Numbered from the stretch's first letter, positions 25,461 through 35,089 are shown. The stretch: 64,000 nucleotides of DNA from Alteromonas indica (GCA_003056425.1 PYVY01000018.1:1-64000), one strand, 5' to 3'. Numbers and translations are program-made. The notes: generated by a model not told the origin, from the letters alone.

Positions 25461-27683
25461 ATGCGAGCATGGTTTCAACCACTGGTAGTCGCGATGAGTG
25501 TGGCCACAGCATTTGGTTCAAATACTGGGATGGCCGCCGACTATCTGGTCGACAATCCACAAGACTTCAGACAGCAGCAAAAGCAGTTACAGCCTGGAGA
25601 TACCATGATTCTGGCAGATGGCGACTGGAAAGACTTTGAAGCCCGCTTTGAAGCCAAAGGCACTGCTGATGCCCCTATTACTCTTACGGCGCAAACGCCT
25701 GGTAAAGTGCTTATCAAAGGTGTGTCGAATTTGCGTATTGGCGGCGAGCATCTGATTATTAAAGGACTGGTGTTTACCGAAGGGCATTCGCCTACCAGTG
25801 AGGTGGTTTCTTTCCGCGTAGATAAAGATACCGTTAGTAATCATGTGCGAGTGACTGAGCTGGTCATCGACAACTTTTCTAACCCGGATCGCTTTGAGTC
25901 AGATTACTGGGTAGGAATTTATGGCAAGCATAATCGTCTTGATCACAGCCATCTGGCGGGTAAACGCAACCAGGGCGTAACGGTAGCGGTTCGTCTTAAC
26001 AGTGAACAAAGCCAACAGAATTATCACCGTATTGATCATAATTACTTTGGCCCCCGGCCGGAGCTAGGTTCGAATGGAGGGGAAACCTTACGTATAGGGA
26101 CCAGCCACTATTCGCTTACATCATCGTTCACTACCGTTGAGAACAACGTGTTCGACCGGTGTAATGGTGAAGTGGAAATTATTTCAGTGAAATCTGGTGA
26201 TAATAAACTGCTGAACAACACGTTTATTGAGTCGCGTGGCACGCTTACGCTACGCCATGGCAACAATAATACGGTTAGCGGCAACGTATTCCTGGGCAAT
26301 GGGGTGGCCAATACCGGAGGCGTACGGGTGATTAATAAAGGCCAGGAAGTTGCCAACAATGTTTTTGTAGGGGTGACCGGCTACCGTTTTGGAAGCGCAT
26401 TAACCGTCATGAATGGAGTGCCAGATTCACCCATCAACCGTTACCATCAGGTAGAAAATGCCAATATTCATCACAATACCTTTTATAACGTAAGCAATTT
26501 ACAGTTTGCTGCCGGTTCTGACGATGAGCGCAGTGCCGTGCCGGTAAGCAGTAAATTTACCCACAATCTGGTCGTCGCAGATGATGCCACCACCGAATTT
26601 GCAGCATTTGATGATGTTAGCGGCATTACCTTCGCTGACAATCTGGCAACCTTTAAGCCAGTTAAACCTTTTGCGCAGGGATTCACCCAGGTTGAAGTGG
26701 ATGCTCCCAATAAAGGATGGCCGGCTGCTCAGTCGGTAAATCGTCAGCAGGTGGGTGCCAGTGCAGATACCAAAGCTATGCACAAAGATGAAGTTGGCCC
26801 GTCGTGGTATGCCAAGCCCGCTGCGCAGACCGAATTTGACAGTGGCGCCAGCCACACTGTAACGCCGGGGCAAAATGCGCTGTTCGATGCGGTAGAACGG
26901 GCCGCTGATGGGGATGTGTTAGTTCTGTCAGCAGGGCATTTTAATGAAGAAAAAATCATCCCTGTAAATAAGACGCTGACCATCCGCGCCGCCGAAGGAG
27001 AGGAGGTCGTTATTGCGCCTGCCCGCGGCACATTATTTGAAATTGACAATGGCGGTAGCCTTGCCATCGATGGTCTTACCCTTACCGGAGAAAATGCCCC
27101 CGATAGCGCAGGCAATACCCTGATACGCACGCTCAAATGGGGCATGTTGAAAAACTACCGGCTGGTGGTGAAAAACACCACAGTAAAAGCATTAGACATT
27201 AATCACTCCTTTGATTTTTTTGCGGCCGGTGCGCGCAGCTTTGCCACCTCAATCGATATCCAAAACAGTACCTTCGAGAATATTACCGGCCACGTTTTGC
27301 GCTTGAATCAGGAGCAGGATGATCTGGGCATATATAATGTTGAGCAGCTCACCATAACCGGGTCTGAATTTACCGATATACAGGGGGCCTTGGCGTTAGT
27401 TTATCGCGGTGGCACTGATGAAAGCACATTCGGGCCGCAGGTTCATATAACCGATAATACGTTAACGAATGTGGGGCACGGCAAGCGTAACAAAGCGCAG
27501 GCCAGCTTATATTTTCACGGTGTGCAGCAAGCGATGGTTAAACAAAATAACTTTGTATCGGCGGCGCCGCTACGGGTAGAGGAAACGGTAGGCGAACCAA
27601 CCACCGAGCTGAGTAAAAATAGTTTTAAACAAACAGGTCAGCCCGAAGTCATTAACTTTTTAGCTACCGCAGGGGGCAAATAA
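25461..27683 (+). CDS. PL6 alginate lyase, two-domain
   Basis: This is a 740-residue secreted enzyme that cleaves alginate by beta-elimination. The signal peptide ends near MAA (residue 26). Two right-handed beta-helix domains follow. The N-terminal one (about 27-400) holds the family 6 signature NGGETLRIGTSHYS and the catalytic pair Lys244 (EIISVKSGD) and Arg265 (LTLRHGNNN). Their spacing of 21 residues matches that of the characterised PL6 enzyme AlyGC. The second helix domain covers about 460-740, as in that enzyme, where it aids dimerisation. It is the first gene of the lyase operon, with AGGGAGA before the ATG, and overlaps the next gene by one base. Confidence 0.9.
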   Translation: MRAWFQPLVVAMSVATAFGSNTGMAADYLVDNPQDFRQQQKQLQPGDTMILADGDWKDFEARFEAKGTADAPITLTAQTPGKVLIKGVSNLRIGGEHLIIKGLVFTEGHSPTSEVVSFRVDKDTVSNHVRVTELVIDNFSNPDRFESDYWVGIYGKHNRLDHSHLAGKRNQGVTVAVRLNSEQSQQNYHRIDHNYFGPRPELGSNGGETLRIGTSHYSLTSSFTTVENNVFDRCNGEVEIISVKSGDNKLLNNTFIESRGTLTLRHGNNNTVSGNVFLGNGVANTGGVRVINKGQEVANNVFVGVTGYRFGSALTVMNGVPDSPINRYHQVENANIHHNTFYNVSNLQFAAGSDDERSAVPVSSKFTHNLVVADDATTEFAAFDDVSGITFADNLATFKPVKPFAQGFTQVEVDAPNKGWPAAQSVNRQQVGASADTKAMHKDEVGPSWYAKPAAQTEFDSGASHTVTPGQNALFDAVERAADGDVLVLSAGHFNEEKIIPVNKTLTIRAAEGEEVVIAPARGTLFEIDNGGSLAIDGLTLTGENAPDSAGNTLIRTLKWGMLKNYRLVVKNTTVKALDINHSFDFFAAGARSFATSIDIQNSTFENITGHVLRLNQEQDDLGIYNVEQLTITGSEFTDIQGALALVYRGGTDESTFGPQVHITDNTLTNVGHGKRNKAQASLYFHGVQQAMVKQNNFVSAAPLRVEETVGEPTTELSKNSFKQTGQPEVINFLATAGGK

Positions 27684-29869
27684 TGAAACAGCCTAAGACA
27701 ATGCTAAATGCGGTGATCAATTTTTCCTTATTGCTTATGTTATGTGGTGCGCTTAGCTGGCAGGCAAAAGCCACCGTGTTAATTGATAATGAGGATGTCA
27801 AAGCGATGCGTGAAGCGGCTGGCCAATCAGGTCGGTTTGCCGAGGCTTATCAGCAGTTGCGTAAGCAAATGGATAAGGTGATAGCACAACCTACAGATGT
27901 TCCTGTGCCAGTAGACGCAGGTGGCGGCTATACCCATGAGCAGCACAAACGTAATTATCAGAATATGTATCAAGCCGGGCAGTTATATTTACTGAGTGGC
28001 GATAAAAAATATGCTGATTATGTCACCAAAATGTTGCTGGACTATGCGGCACTCTATCCCACGCTACCTCGTCACCCTCAACGTAAAAGCAGCAATGAAG
28101 GCAAGTTATTCTGGCAAGGATTGAATGAAGCGGTGTGGTTGGTGCACACCATCCAGGCATACGATTTTATCAAGGACTCTCTGAGCGAGGCACAGCGCCA
28201 GACTATTGAAAAAGGTGCCCTGCGGCCGGTGGCTACCTTTTTGTCGGTAGAGTCTCCCCATACCTTCAACAAAGTACATAATCATGGCACCTGGGCCAAC
28301 GCGGCGGTGGGCATGACAGGTTATGTGATAGGCGAACCTAAATGGGTTGAATGGGCGTTGTACGATTTGAACGAATCCGGTAAGGGCGGCTTCCTTAAGC
28401 AACTTCAACAGCTGTTTTCGCCAGACGGCTATTACACAGAAGGGCCTTATTACCAGCGCTATGCGTTAATGCCGTTTGTAACCTTTGCCAGTGCCATTGA
28501 ACAAAACGAGCCCGAGCGTAAGATTTTTGAGTACCGGAACGGCATTCTGGAAAAGGCCATTCAAACCACCATCGAGTTAAGCTACAACGGTTTGTTTTTC
28601 CCCTTGAATGATGCCATCAAATCTAAAGGTATCAGTACGATAGAGCTAGTGCACGGCGTTGCGCTGGCCTATCAGTTAACCGGCGATACGCGCTTTTTGG
28701 ATATTGCGAAGCAACAGGACACCGTATTACTTACTCCTGCCGGGTTAGCGGTCAGTCAAGCGCTGGATAATAACGAAGCGACTGCCTACACCATGCCCTC
28801 TCGCGTATATCTTGATGGTCCTGACGGAAAGCAAGGTGCGCTGGCAGTATTGCGGGCACATACCAAAGATAAACCCGCGGTTGTGTTTAAAGCTACCTCG
28901 CAGGGTATGGGCCACGGCCATTTCGACAAATTAACCTGGCAGTTTTACGACAAAGGCAATGAAATCGTCAGTGACTATGGTGCGGTACGCTTTTTAAACG
29001 TGGTGACAAAAGAAGGCGGGCGCTATTTACCTGAAAACACGTCTTACGGCAAACAGTCGATTGCCCACAACACGATGGTGGTGGATGAAACCAGTCATTT
29101 CAATGGCAAAGTAAATGTGGCTGACCGCTATGCGCCCACCTTGTTATTTGACCAGCATGGCGATGACCTTCAGATAGCCGCGGCCAATATCGATACCGCT
29201 TACCAAGATACGATGTTGCAACGGGTTATCGCGTTAGTAACGGTTGCTCCAGGTAAGACGCTGGCAGTAGATATTATTAGCGGGAATAGCCCGTCTGAAC
29301 ATCAATACGATGTTCCCCTGCATTATCAAGGCCAGTTGACGTATATCAACCAAGCGGTAAATAGCTACAGCAAAACCATGTCTGCGCTGGGCGATGCGAA
29401 TGGTTATCAGCATCTATGGTTACAAGGAGAAGCGCCACTTGAAAATCAGCCCGCGCAAGTTAGCTGGCTAAATGACAATGGTAAATTCTATACGCTGACC
29501 ACCGCCCCCCTGCAAGGCAAAGTCATGTTTACCCAAATTGGAGCGGGCGACCCCAACTTTAATCTACGCAATGAAAAAGCGGTAATCGTACGCCAGCGCG
29601 GACAATCTGCCCGGGTCGTCTCGGTATTAGAACCCCATGGTAGTTACGATGCCGCCAAAGAACAGACGGTGGCTAGTACGCCAGACGTTGCCTCAGTCGC
29701 TTATGGTGAAAACAACGGCGTAAGCTGGGTGCAAATTACGTTAAAAGATGACCAGCAGCATATGTTGGCCTATCGCACCACAGAGGCTGCCAACAAGGTT
29801 AGCTTTGCAGTGAACGGTCAGCAATACACACTTACCAAGTATGCCCAGCTGTTCAAGAACATTAAATAA
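27683..29869 (+). CDS. PL17 oligoalginate lyase
   Basis: This 728-residue exo-acting lyase splits alginate oligomers to the unsaturated monouronate. A signal peptide or membrane anchor (about 8-30) precedes an alpha/alpha toroid of the Alginate_lyase fold and a C-terminal heparinase II/III-like beta-sheet domain (GMGHGHFDKLTWQFY, near 413). Catalytic residues align with characterised Alg17C: Asn200-His201 in NKVHNHGTWANAA and Tyr257 in TEGPYYQRY. The start codon overlaps the PL6 stop (TAATG), so the two lyases are co-translated. Cell location is periplasm or outer membrane. Confidence 0.92.
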   Translation: MKQPKTMLNAVINFSLLLMLCGALSWQAKATVLIDNEDVKAMREAAGQSGRFAEAYQQLRKQMDKVIAQPTDVPVPVDAGGGYTHEQHKRNYQNMYQAGQLYLLSGDKKYADYVTKMLLDYAALYPTLPRHPQRKSSNEGKLFWQGLNEAVWLVHTIQAYDFIKDSLSEAQRQTIEKGALRPVATFLSVESPHTFNKVHNHGTWANAAVGMTGYVIGEPKWVEWALYDLNESGKGGFLKQLQQLFSPDGYYTEGPYYQRYALMPFVTFASAIEQNEPERKIFEYRNGILEKAIQTTIELSYNGLFFPLNDAIKSKGISTIELVHGVALAYQLTGDTRFLDIAKQQDTVLLTPAGLAVSQALDNNEATAYTMPSRVYLDGPDGKQGALAVLRAHTKDKPAVVFKATSQGMGHGHFDKLTWQFYDKGNEIVSDYGAVRFLNVVTKEGGRYLPENTSYGKQSIAHNTMVVDETSHFNGKVNVADRYAPTLLFDQHGDDLQIAAANIDTAYQDTMLQRVIALVTVAPGKTLAVDIISGNSPSEHQYDVPLHYQGQLTYINQAVNSYSKTMSALGDANGYQHLWLQGEAPLENQPAQVSWLNDNGKFYTLTTAPLQGKVMFTQIGAGDPNFNLRNEKAVIVRQRGQSARVVSVLEPHGSYDAAKEQTVASTPDVASVAYGENNGVSWVQITLKDDQQHMLAYRTTEAANKVSFAVNGQQYTLTKYAQLFKNIK

Positions 29870-29880
29870 GGACAACACGG

Positions 29881-30225
29881 ATGACGCAGCAACAAAGTGC
29901 CTTATGTAGGTTTGCCAGCGCCCCCCCGGTGGAAGACCGGGGTAACGACCTTAAGCGTCAGATGCTGGGATACAACAATAAATTAACAGCAGTAAAGATT
30001 GGGTTTGCACCGGGGGCGGAAGGGTACGTACACGCTCACCGTCATTTACAGGCCTCGCTGGTAGTGGACGAGTTCCAGGTGATGGTAAATGGTGAAACCA
30101 AGGCAGTGGGCCCGGGCGATAGCTTGCTTGTTCGGCCCCATGAAGATCACGGTGCAGTATGTCCTACCGGTGGCATTCTGATTGATACATTTAGCCCGGC
30201 CAGAGAAGACTTCCTTAAGGAGTGA
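29881..30225 (+). CDS. kdgF: KdgF-type cupin, unsaturated uronate lineariser
   Basis: This is a 114-residue single-domain cupin. Metal ligands are visible: HAHRHLQ (His51, His53, Gln57) and His87 in RPHEDHGA. KdgF speeds opening of 4,5-unsaturated monouronates from pectin or alginate to linear keto sugars. It lies right after the exolytic PL17, which makes that substrate. AAGGA precedes the ATG. The transporter start lies just beyond its stop, so it is embedded in the operon. No signal peptide is visible, so it should act in the cytoplasm, which implies that unsaturated monomer is imported. Confidence 0.88.
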   Translation: MTQQQSALCRFASAPPVEDRGNDLKRQMLGYNNKLTAVKIGFAPGAEGYVHAHRHLQASLVVDEFQVMVNGETKAVGPGDSLLVRPHEDHGAVCPTGGILIDTFSPAREDFLKE

Positions 30226-30229
30226 CACC

Positions 30230-31555
30230 ATGAAATTACGTCGATTACGCTGGTGCGTAATATCGCTGGTTGCGCTGGCGACCATAATTAACTACATCGA
30301 TCGTACGGCAATCTCAGTAATGTGGCCGGGAATAGCGGATGATCTGGGGATGGATAGCTCAGATTATGCCAATATTATGAGCGTTTTCCTGGTGGCATAC
30401 GCTGTTGGCCAGGCGCTGTTTGGGCGTATCTTTGATGCTATCGGCACCCGTCTGGGGTTTGTGCTATCGATTGTTGTGTGGTCGGTATCCATTGCCCTGC
30501 ACGCGGTGGCTACCTCAGTTACCTCATTTGCCATTTTTCGGGTATTACTTGGCTTGGGTGAAGCGGGTAACTGGCCTGGCGCGACCAAGGCGAATGCCGA
30601 GTGGTTTCCGGTAAAAGAGCGTGCCCTAGCCCAGGGGATATTTGGTGCCGGTGCATCTATGGGAAGCATCATCGCTCCTCCGCTTATTGCCTTTTTATAT
30701 GCTTTTTATGGCTGGCAAGCGACCTTTATGATTATTGCTGGTTTAGGTGCTTTATGGATAATTCCGTGGGTTATTTTGGTAAAAAGCGGCCCAGATAGCC
30801 ATCCCTGGATCACTGAAGACGAACGCAATTATATATTGAAAGGCCAGATTGCAGAGTCTGCACAAGCCCACGACGAGTACGTTCCTACGCTGAAACAGCT
30901 ATTGTCACATCGTCAAAGTTGGGGAGTAATCGGTGCGCGTTTCTTCATTGAACCAATCTGGTGGTTGTTTGTTGCCTGGTTGCCATTGTACCTGAACGAC
31001 AAATTTGGCTTTGATGTTAAAGCTATCGGCGCCTCTGCCTGGATACCGTATTGCGGCGCTGCCGTGGGAGCCTTATTTGGTGGCTGGCTAGTGGGCCGGT
31101 TTCTTACCGCAGGCTGGAGTGTCACTAAAGCACGGCGTGCAGTTATTTCACTGGGCGCAATTACCATGTTGCCGGCACTTATTGCTACGTCAGTAGCCAG
31201 CACCCCAGGGGTCGCTATTGCCCTTATTACCGTCATACTATTTGGCTTTCAGGTAGCCATTAATAATATTCAAACATTGCCCAGCGACTTTTTCACTGGC
31301 CGCAGTGTGGCTTCACTCGCTGGGATAAGCGGAGCAGTGGGGGTTATTAGTGTTATCACGGCGATTCAGCTTATACCTATTATTACCCGGGACGGTACGT
31401 ATTACCCACCGTTCTTTATTCTGGGCGCTTGCCTGGTACCGCTGATGCTGTTTGCGGTATGGTTTATAGCTGGCCCCATTCGCCCGGTAGGGCCTAAAGG
31501 AACGTTGCCAGTGGATACTCGCGCAGACGAAACTAATTCGGAGAAACAACCGTGA
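30230..31555 (+). CDS. MFS transporter, hexuronate/DEH-type
   Basis: This is a 441-residue inner-membrane permease with about 12 helices. I chose the ATG at 30230 (MKLRRLRWCVIS) because AAGGAG lies 7 bases before it. A longer frame starting in kdgF is unlikely. Hallmarks of the anion:cation symporter group are the INYIDRTAISV motif in helix 1, GEAGNWPGATKANAEWFP in helices 4-5 and a loop GRIFDAIGTRLG. Relatives carry hexuronates (ExuT). The operon context points to the unsaturated uronate or DEH. The GTG start of the next gene overlaps the stop. Confidence 0.88.
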   Translation: MKLRRLRWCVISLVALATIINYIDRTAISVMWPGIADDLGMDSSDYANIMSVFLVAYAVGQALFGRIFDAIGTRLGFVLSIVVWSVSIALHAVATSVTSFAIFRVLLGLGEAGNWPGATKANAEWFPVKERALAQGIFGAGASMGSIIAPPLIAFLYAFYGWQATFMIIAGLGALWIIPWVILVKSGPDSHPWITEDERNYILKGQIAESAQAHDEYVPTLKQLLSHRQSWGVIGARFFIEPIWWLFVAWLPLYLNDKFGFDVKAIGASAWIPYCGAAVGALFGGWLVGRFLTAGWSVTKARRAVISLGAITMLPALIATSVASTPGVAIALITVILFGFQVAINNIQTLPSDFFTGRSVASLAGISGAVGVISVITAIQLIPIITRDGTYYPPFFILGACLVPLMLFAVWFIAGPIRPVGPKGTLPVDTRADETNSEKQP

Positions 31556-32484
31556 AAATAGGATTTATAGGCGAGTGCATGGCCGAGCTGAGCCAAGCCG
31601 GCGACGGCTTGTTAAGGCAGGCATTTGCAGGCGATACCTACAACAGCGCGGTCTATTTAAAACGCACGTTTAGCCAGTGTGATGTACAGTTTATTAGTGG
31701 CCTGGGCACCGACAGTATTAGCCAGGCGATGTTAGATAGCGCCACTGCCGAGCAGGTGGGTACCGAGCTTATTGGCAGAACCGATAAGCTAACCATTGGC
31801 TTGTATCAAATACATACCGACCCACAAGGGGAGCGCTCGTTTACCTACTGGCGTAGTAACTCTGCGGCGCGGCAAACCTTATCGCTGATGAATAAGGATG
31901 CCAAACACGCATTGTGCAGTATGGATATGGTGATGTTTAGCGGTATTACTCTTGCTATATTGCCGCCGCCAGAGCGCGAAGCGTTGTGGGCTTTGTTAGA
32001 TAACCTGAAGCAGGCCAATGTAAAACTGGTCTTTGATATAAATTATCGGCCAGCCTTGTGGACCAATCGTACAGAAGCGCAGCAATCGGTAAAACGCGGT
32101 ATTGAATACGCCGATATTCTGTTGCCCGGCGTGGAAGATTTCAGCCAGTTGTTTGAACTGACAAAACTGCCCGACATTATGGCTTTTTGCCAGGCCGGTG
32201 GAGCGACCGAGATTGTCTTAAAAAATGGTGCTCAGGAAGTACATTTGTATGGCGATGATTCCGCGCGCACCGTGACTATTGAGCCGGTAAAAAAGGTTGT
32301 TGATACCACCTCTGCAGGTGACGCATTTAACGGCGTGTATCTGGGGGCCAGGCTAAGCGGTTTTACAATGGAACAGGCAACCCAACAGGCCGCAGCATGT
32401 GCCGGTTTTGTTATTCAGCATCGCGGTGCCATTGTCGACGCCTCTCAGTACCAGACTTTTGTTGCACAGCTGCGTCAAGCATAA
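31552..32484 (+). CDS. kdgK: 2-keto-3-deoxygluconate kinase
   Basis: This is a 310-residue PfkB-family sugar kinase. It starts with GTG overlapping the transporter stop (GTGA). FIGECMAELSQAG is the typical KdgK N-terminus. The C-terminal DTTSAGDAFNGVYLGA holds the anion hole and catalytic Asp (SAGD). It phosphorylates KDG to KDPG with ATP, the step between the DEH reductase and the aldolase encoded next. Length and motifs are complete. Confidence 0.92.
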   Translation: MKIGFIGECMAELSQAGDGLLRQAFAGDTYNSAVYLKRTFSQCDVQFISGLGTDSISQAMLDSATAEQVGTELIGRTDKLTIGLYQIHTDPQGERSFTYWRSNSAARQTLSLMNKDAKHALCSMDMVMFSGITLAILPPPEREALWALLDNLKQANVKLVFDINYRPALWTNRTEAQQSVKRGIEYADILLPGVEDFSQLFELTKLPDIMAFCQAGGATEIVLKNGAQEVHLYGDDSARTVTIEPVKKVVDTTSAGDAFNGVYLGARLSGFTMEQATQQAAACAGFVIQHRGAIVDASQYQTFVAQLRQA

Positions 32485-32522
32485 GCACTGTGCCTCTGTT
32501 TATTTAACTGTAAAGGATACCT

Positions 32523-33137
32523 ATGAATACAATATCTTCCATGATGGGGGAGCAGCGTGTACTGCCTATCATACAGGCCAATAACGAAGACGAAGGTCTT
32601 AATATTGCCCGAGCCATTCATGCGGCCGGTATTAACGCAGTCGAAGTGGTTTTACGAAGCGAGCGTGCTGCGCAGGTCATCACGGCCATCAAGCAAAACG
32701 TGCCCGAGATGATTGTCAGTGCAGGTACGGTGGTAGATGAAGCCAGTTACGTAAAAGCGGTAAACGCAGGCGCTGATTTTATTATTACACCAGGGTTCAG
32801 TCCGGCATTGCTGGACATTTTATCCGGCAGTGAAATTCCTACGTTACCCGGGGTGGCCAGTGTGGCTGAAATCATCGTGGCGCGCGAGCATGGCTATCGC
32901 GAACTGAAGTTCTTTCCAGCAGGTATTGCTGGCGGGCCAGCTTTCTTAAAAGCCGTTCAAAGCCTGTTTCAGGATACCCGATTCTGCCCAACGGGTGGCG
33001 TTTCAGGTGATAACTATGAAGATTATCTAGCCTTGAATAATGTATTTGCTGTGGGCGGCACTTGGGTGGTTAAACCACAGTGGGTGAAAGACGGCCAGTG
33101 GGATGAAATTACGCAGGCGTGCAAAGCCGCTAAATAG
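32523..33137 (+). CDS. eda: KDPG aldolase
   Basis: This is a 204-residue class I aldolase that splits KDPG to pyruvate and glyceraldehyde 3-phosphate. The catalytic Glu is in AVEVVLRS, the phosphate-binding residues in TPGFSPALL and PTGGVS, and the Schiff-base Lys in LKFFPAG. AAAGGA precedes the ATG. It is the last gene of the alginate operon. It could also serve gluconate use if an edd gene exists elsewhere. Confidence 0.93.
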   Translation: MNTISSMMGEQRVLPIIQANNEDEGLNIARAIHAAGINAVEVVLRSERAAQVITAIKQNVPEMIVSAGTVVDEASYVKAVNAGADFIITPGFSPALLDILSGSEIPTLPGVASVAEIIVAREHGYRELKFFPAGIAGGPAFLKAVQSLFQDTRFCPTGGVSGDNYEDYLALNNVFAVGGTWVVKPQWVKDGQWDEITQACKAAK

Positions 33138-33283
33138 CGTTTCGCTATCCTAACCCCAAGGCCTGCCCGGTAAGGGGTAATCGTATTATCCGCTTGGCAA
33201 TATCGAAAAAACCGGCGGGTAATACCGCTCATATTTCATTATATTTTACCCTTGTTCCTAGTGTTAATTATGAAGGTAGGATA

Positions 33284-33742
33284 ATGAAAGTATTGAAAAT
33301 AGCATCGGCGCTTGGGGTGCTGATGATGTCGGGTACGGCGTTTGGTCAAGCGTGTGAAACAACGGTGCTGGCCACCGACGCGATGAAATATGATACCAAG
33401 CATATTGCCGTGCCTGCCAGTTGCAAAGCATTTACTGTGACACTAAAACATACTGGCCGCCTGGCAAAAAGCGTAATGGGGCATAACTGGGTATTAACCC
33501 AACCTGATCAGGCGCATGCGGTAGCCTCTGATGGGATCAGTGCAGGGCTCGCTAATAACTATCTGATGGCTGACGATAAGCGGGTTATCGCTGCCACCAA
33601 GGTTATTGGCAGCGGTGAAGAGGCCTCTGTCACTTTTGATGTCGATACCTTAAAATCTGACCAGCCATATACATTCTTTTGCTCTTACCCAGGCCATATC
33701 AGCATGATGATGGGAGAGCTGGAGGTAGTGTCAGCCCAATAA
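33284..33742 (+). CDS. azu: Azurin, copy 2
   Basis: This is a 152-residue blue copper protein. I chose the ATG at 33284 (MKVLKIASALG), which starts a clean signal peptide ending near AFGQA; the frame from 33194 extends upstream without a signal. Copper ligands are His in MGHNWVL, and Cys, His and Met in FFCSYPGHISMMMG. It is clearly similar to the copy at 18958-19404 (shared TFTVTL-type strand, VASDG/VATDG, AATKVIG/AATKLIG). It follows the alginate operon by about 150 bases but has its own RBS and is probably a separate unit. Confidence 0.92.
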   Translation: MKVLKIASALGVLMMSGTAFGQACETTVLATDAMKYDTKHIAVPASCKAFTVTLKHTGRLAKSVMGHNWVLTQPDQAHAVASDGISAGLANNYLMADDKRVIAATKVIGSGEEASVTFDVDTLKSDQPYTFFCSYPGHISMMMGELEVVSAQ

Positions 33743-33780
33743 GCCAACTGGTTTTAGTGGTCTAACCAATGATAATTTGC

Positions 33781-33817
33781 TAACGTTAACATGTTGTTAA
33801 TAATCATGTTGACGTTA
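33781..33817 (+). promoter_or_regulatory. Long imperfect palindrome at the MBL gene start
   Basis: TAACGTTAACATG (33781-33793) and CATGTTGACGTTA (33805-33817) are inverted copies with one mismatch, separated by 11 AT-rich bases. The right arm reaches the start codon. It could be an operator or an RNA hairpin controlling translation. Confidence 0.5.
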
Positions 33818-34569
33818 TGCGCATCCATACGCTGCAAGGGTATATACAAAACATTTTTCTGGTTGAAGAGCCGCAGGGGCTATTGCTTCTGGACGGTTGT
33901 AGCCGGGCAGATGTAGATAAGGTATGTAGGTTTATTACCCACGATATGGGCAGGCCCCTTACCGATCTGAAACTCATTGTGGTTACCCACATGCACCCGG
34001 ACCATGCTGGCGGGGCGCATCGGCTTCGTAGGTTAAGCGGGGCGACGTTGGCGGCGCACCCAAAAGCCGCTGTTTGGTACGCCGGTATTGCGGGGCGCAC
34101 GGCGCATCTTATTGATGTTGCTTTAATGTACTGGGTGGCCCAGCGTCTCGGCAAAACCCGTCGTAAAGCATGGTATGCGCCGATTTTAACGCCCGATATT
34201 TTGCTCACCGATGAACAACCGCTTCCCGGCTTTACTAACTGGCAGGTAATTTATACTCCCGGGCATACTGACCATGATTTATCGCTGCATCATCTGCCCA
34301 CAGGTGAACTGTACATAGCCGATTTATTAGTGCGGGTGAAAGGGCAATTACACCCGCCGTACCCCATATGCCACCCTAATCAGTATCGTCGTTCTTTATT
34401 AAAAGTCTCACAGCTTAAAGCTAACACTTTGTTTTGTGCCCATGTATCTCCGCTCGATGTGCAGGAAATACCTTTTGAAACCATTATTGCCAATGCACCC
34501 GTACTGCCAAAAAACCATTGGCATGCGGCGAAGAACCGTATTTGGAAGAAAATAAAAATGGCCGGTTAG
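33817..34569 (+). CDS. MBL-fold metallo-hydrolase
   Basis: This is a 250-residue metallo-beta-lactamase-fold protein. The zinc motif THMHPDH (His58, His60, Asp62, His63) is complete, and later ligands are in TPGHTDHDLS, ADLLVRVKG and CAHVSP. There is no signal peptide, so it is probably cytoplasmic. Substrate is unknown; the general glyoxalase II-like pattern fits many hydrolases. The ATG sits at the end of a 37-bp palindrome and has no strong ribosome site, so start control may be unusual. It is a single gene between azurin 2 and the peptide locus. Confidence 0.8.
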   Translation: MRIHTLQGYIQNIFLVEEPQGLLLLDGCSRADVDKVCRFITHDMGRPLTDLKLIVVTHMHPDHAGGAHRLRRLSGATLAAHPKAAVWYAGIAGRTAHLIDVALMYWVAQRLGKTRRKAWYAPILTPDILLTDEQPLPGFTNWQVIYTPGHTDHDLSLHHLPTGELYIADLLVRVKGQLHPPYPICHPNQYRRSLLKVSQLKANTLFCAHVSPLDVQEIPFETIIANAPVLPKNHWHAAKNRIWKKIKMAG

Positions 34570-34958
34570 CGAGGCTTATGCGGTTTATACACCGGCTCAG
34601 CCCGTTCGCCGGTCAGACCAGCTGTGTTTTTCTACAACGCTGCATTCGCTATCGTATTTAAAGACCATTAATCACGTCTAACGACCGCATTTCACTTTAT
34701 CCTCCCAATAAAAATTAGCCTTATTAGTATGAATTTGGTGTCAGGGCGCACAGCCCGGCATCTGTAATTAATAACAAAAAAAGTTTTGTACCAGCCACAG
34801 TTTTAAACACGAAAATGATTTTCGGTTAAGCGGTCTGACATTGTTTGCTAGAGCGCTTGGTAATAAATGGAATTGGGTTAACAACTACCTGGCTGCCAGT
34901 ATTCATTTAAAAGATGAAATAACCCTGGTAAGAAACCAACTTAAAAAGGATCTACAAG
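34570..34958 (+). other. Intergenic region before the small-peptide gene
   Basis: This 389-bp AT-rich stretch has no recognisable gene. Only weak promoter-like elements are visible (for example TTGTTT at 34841 and TAATAA at 34861, spacing shorter than usual). It should hold the promoter of the peptide/cupin locus. AAAAAGGA at about 34944 is the ribosome site of the peptide. Confidence 0.35.
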
Positions 34959-35072
34959 ATGAAAGTTACCCAGACAGCAGCACTTAAAACCCCATTTGGC
35001 ATGGCTGGCACTGCGCAGCTACAAGTGGTTGGCGGCCCAATTTGTGTAGTGATGATAGTTATACCGGCATAA
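34959..35072 (+). CDS. Small peptide, candidate RiPP precursor
   Basis: This is a 37-codon ORF, ATG 34959 to TAA 35072, with AAAAAGGA about 7-8 bases upstream. The peptide begins MKVTQTAALKTPFGMAGTAQ and ends LQVVGGPICVVMIVIPA. The first part is polar and leader-like. A GG motif preceded by hydrophobic residues (L-6, V-4) resembles a double-glycine cleavage site. The remaining eleven residues are a hydrophobic core-like tail with one Cys. It sits just before two cupin/HEAT-type proteins on the same strand. No protease-exporter or known RiPP enzyme lies next to it, so the assignment is inference. The alternative is a membrane-active small protein or leader peptide. Confidence 0.45.
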   Translation: MKVTQTAALKTPFGMAGTAQLQVVGGPICVVMIVIPA

Positions 35073-35089
35073 CGTAAAACGAAGTCTGC

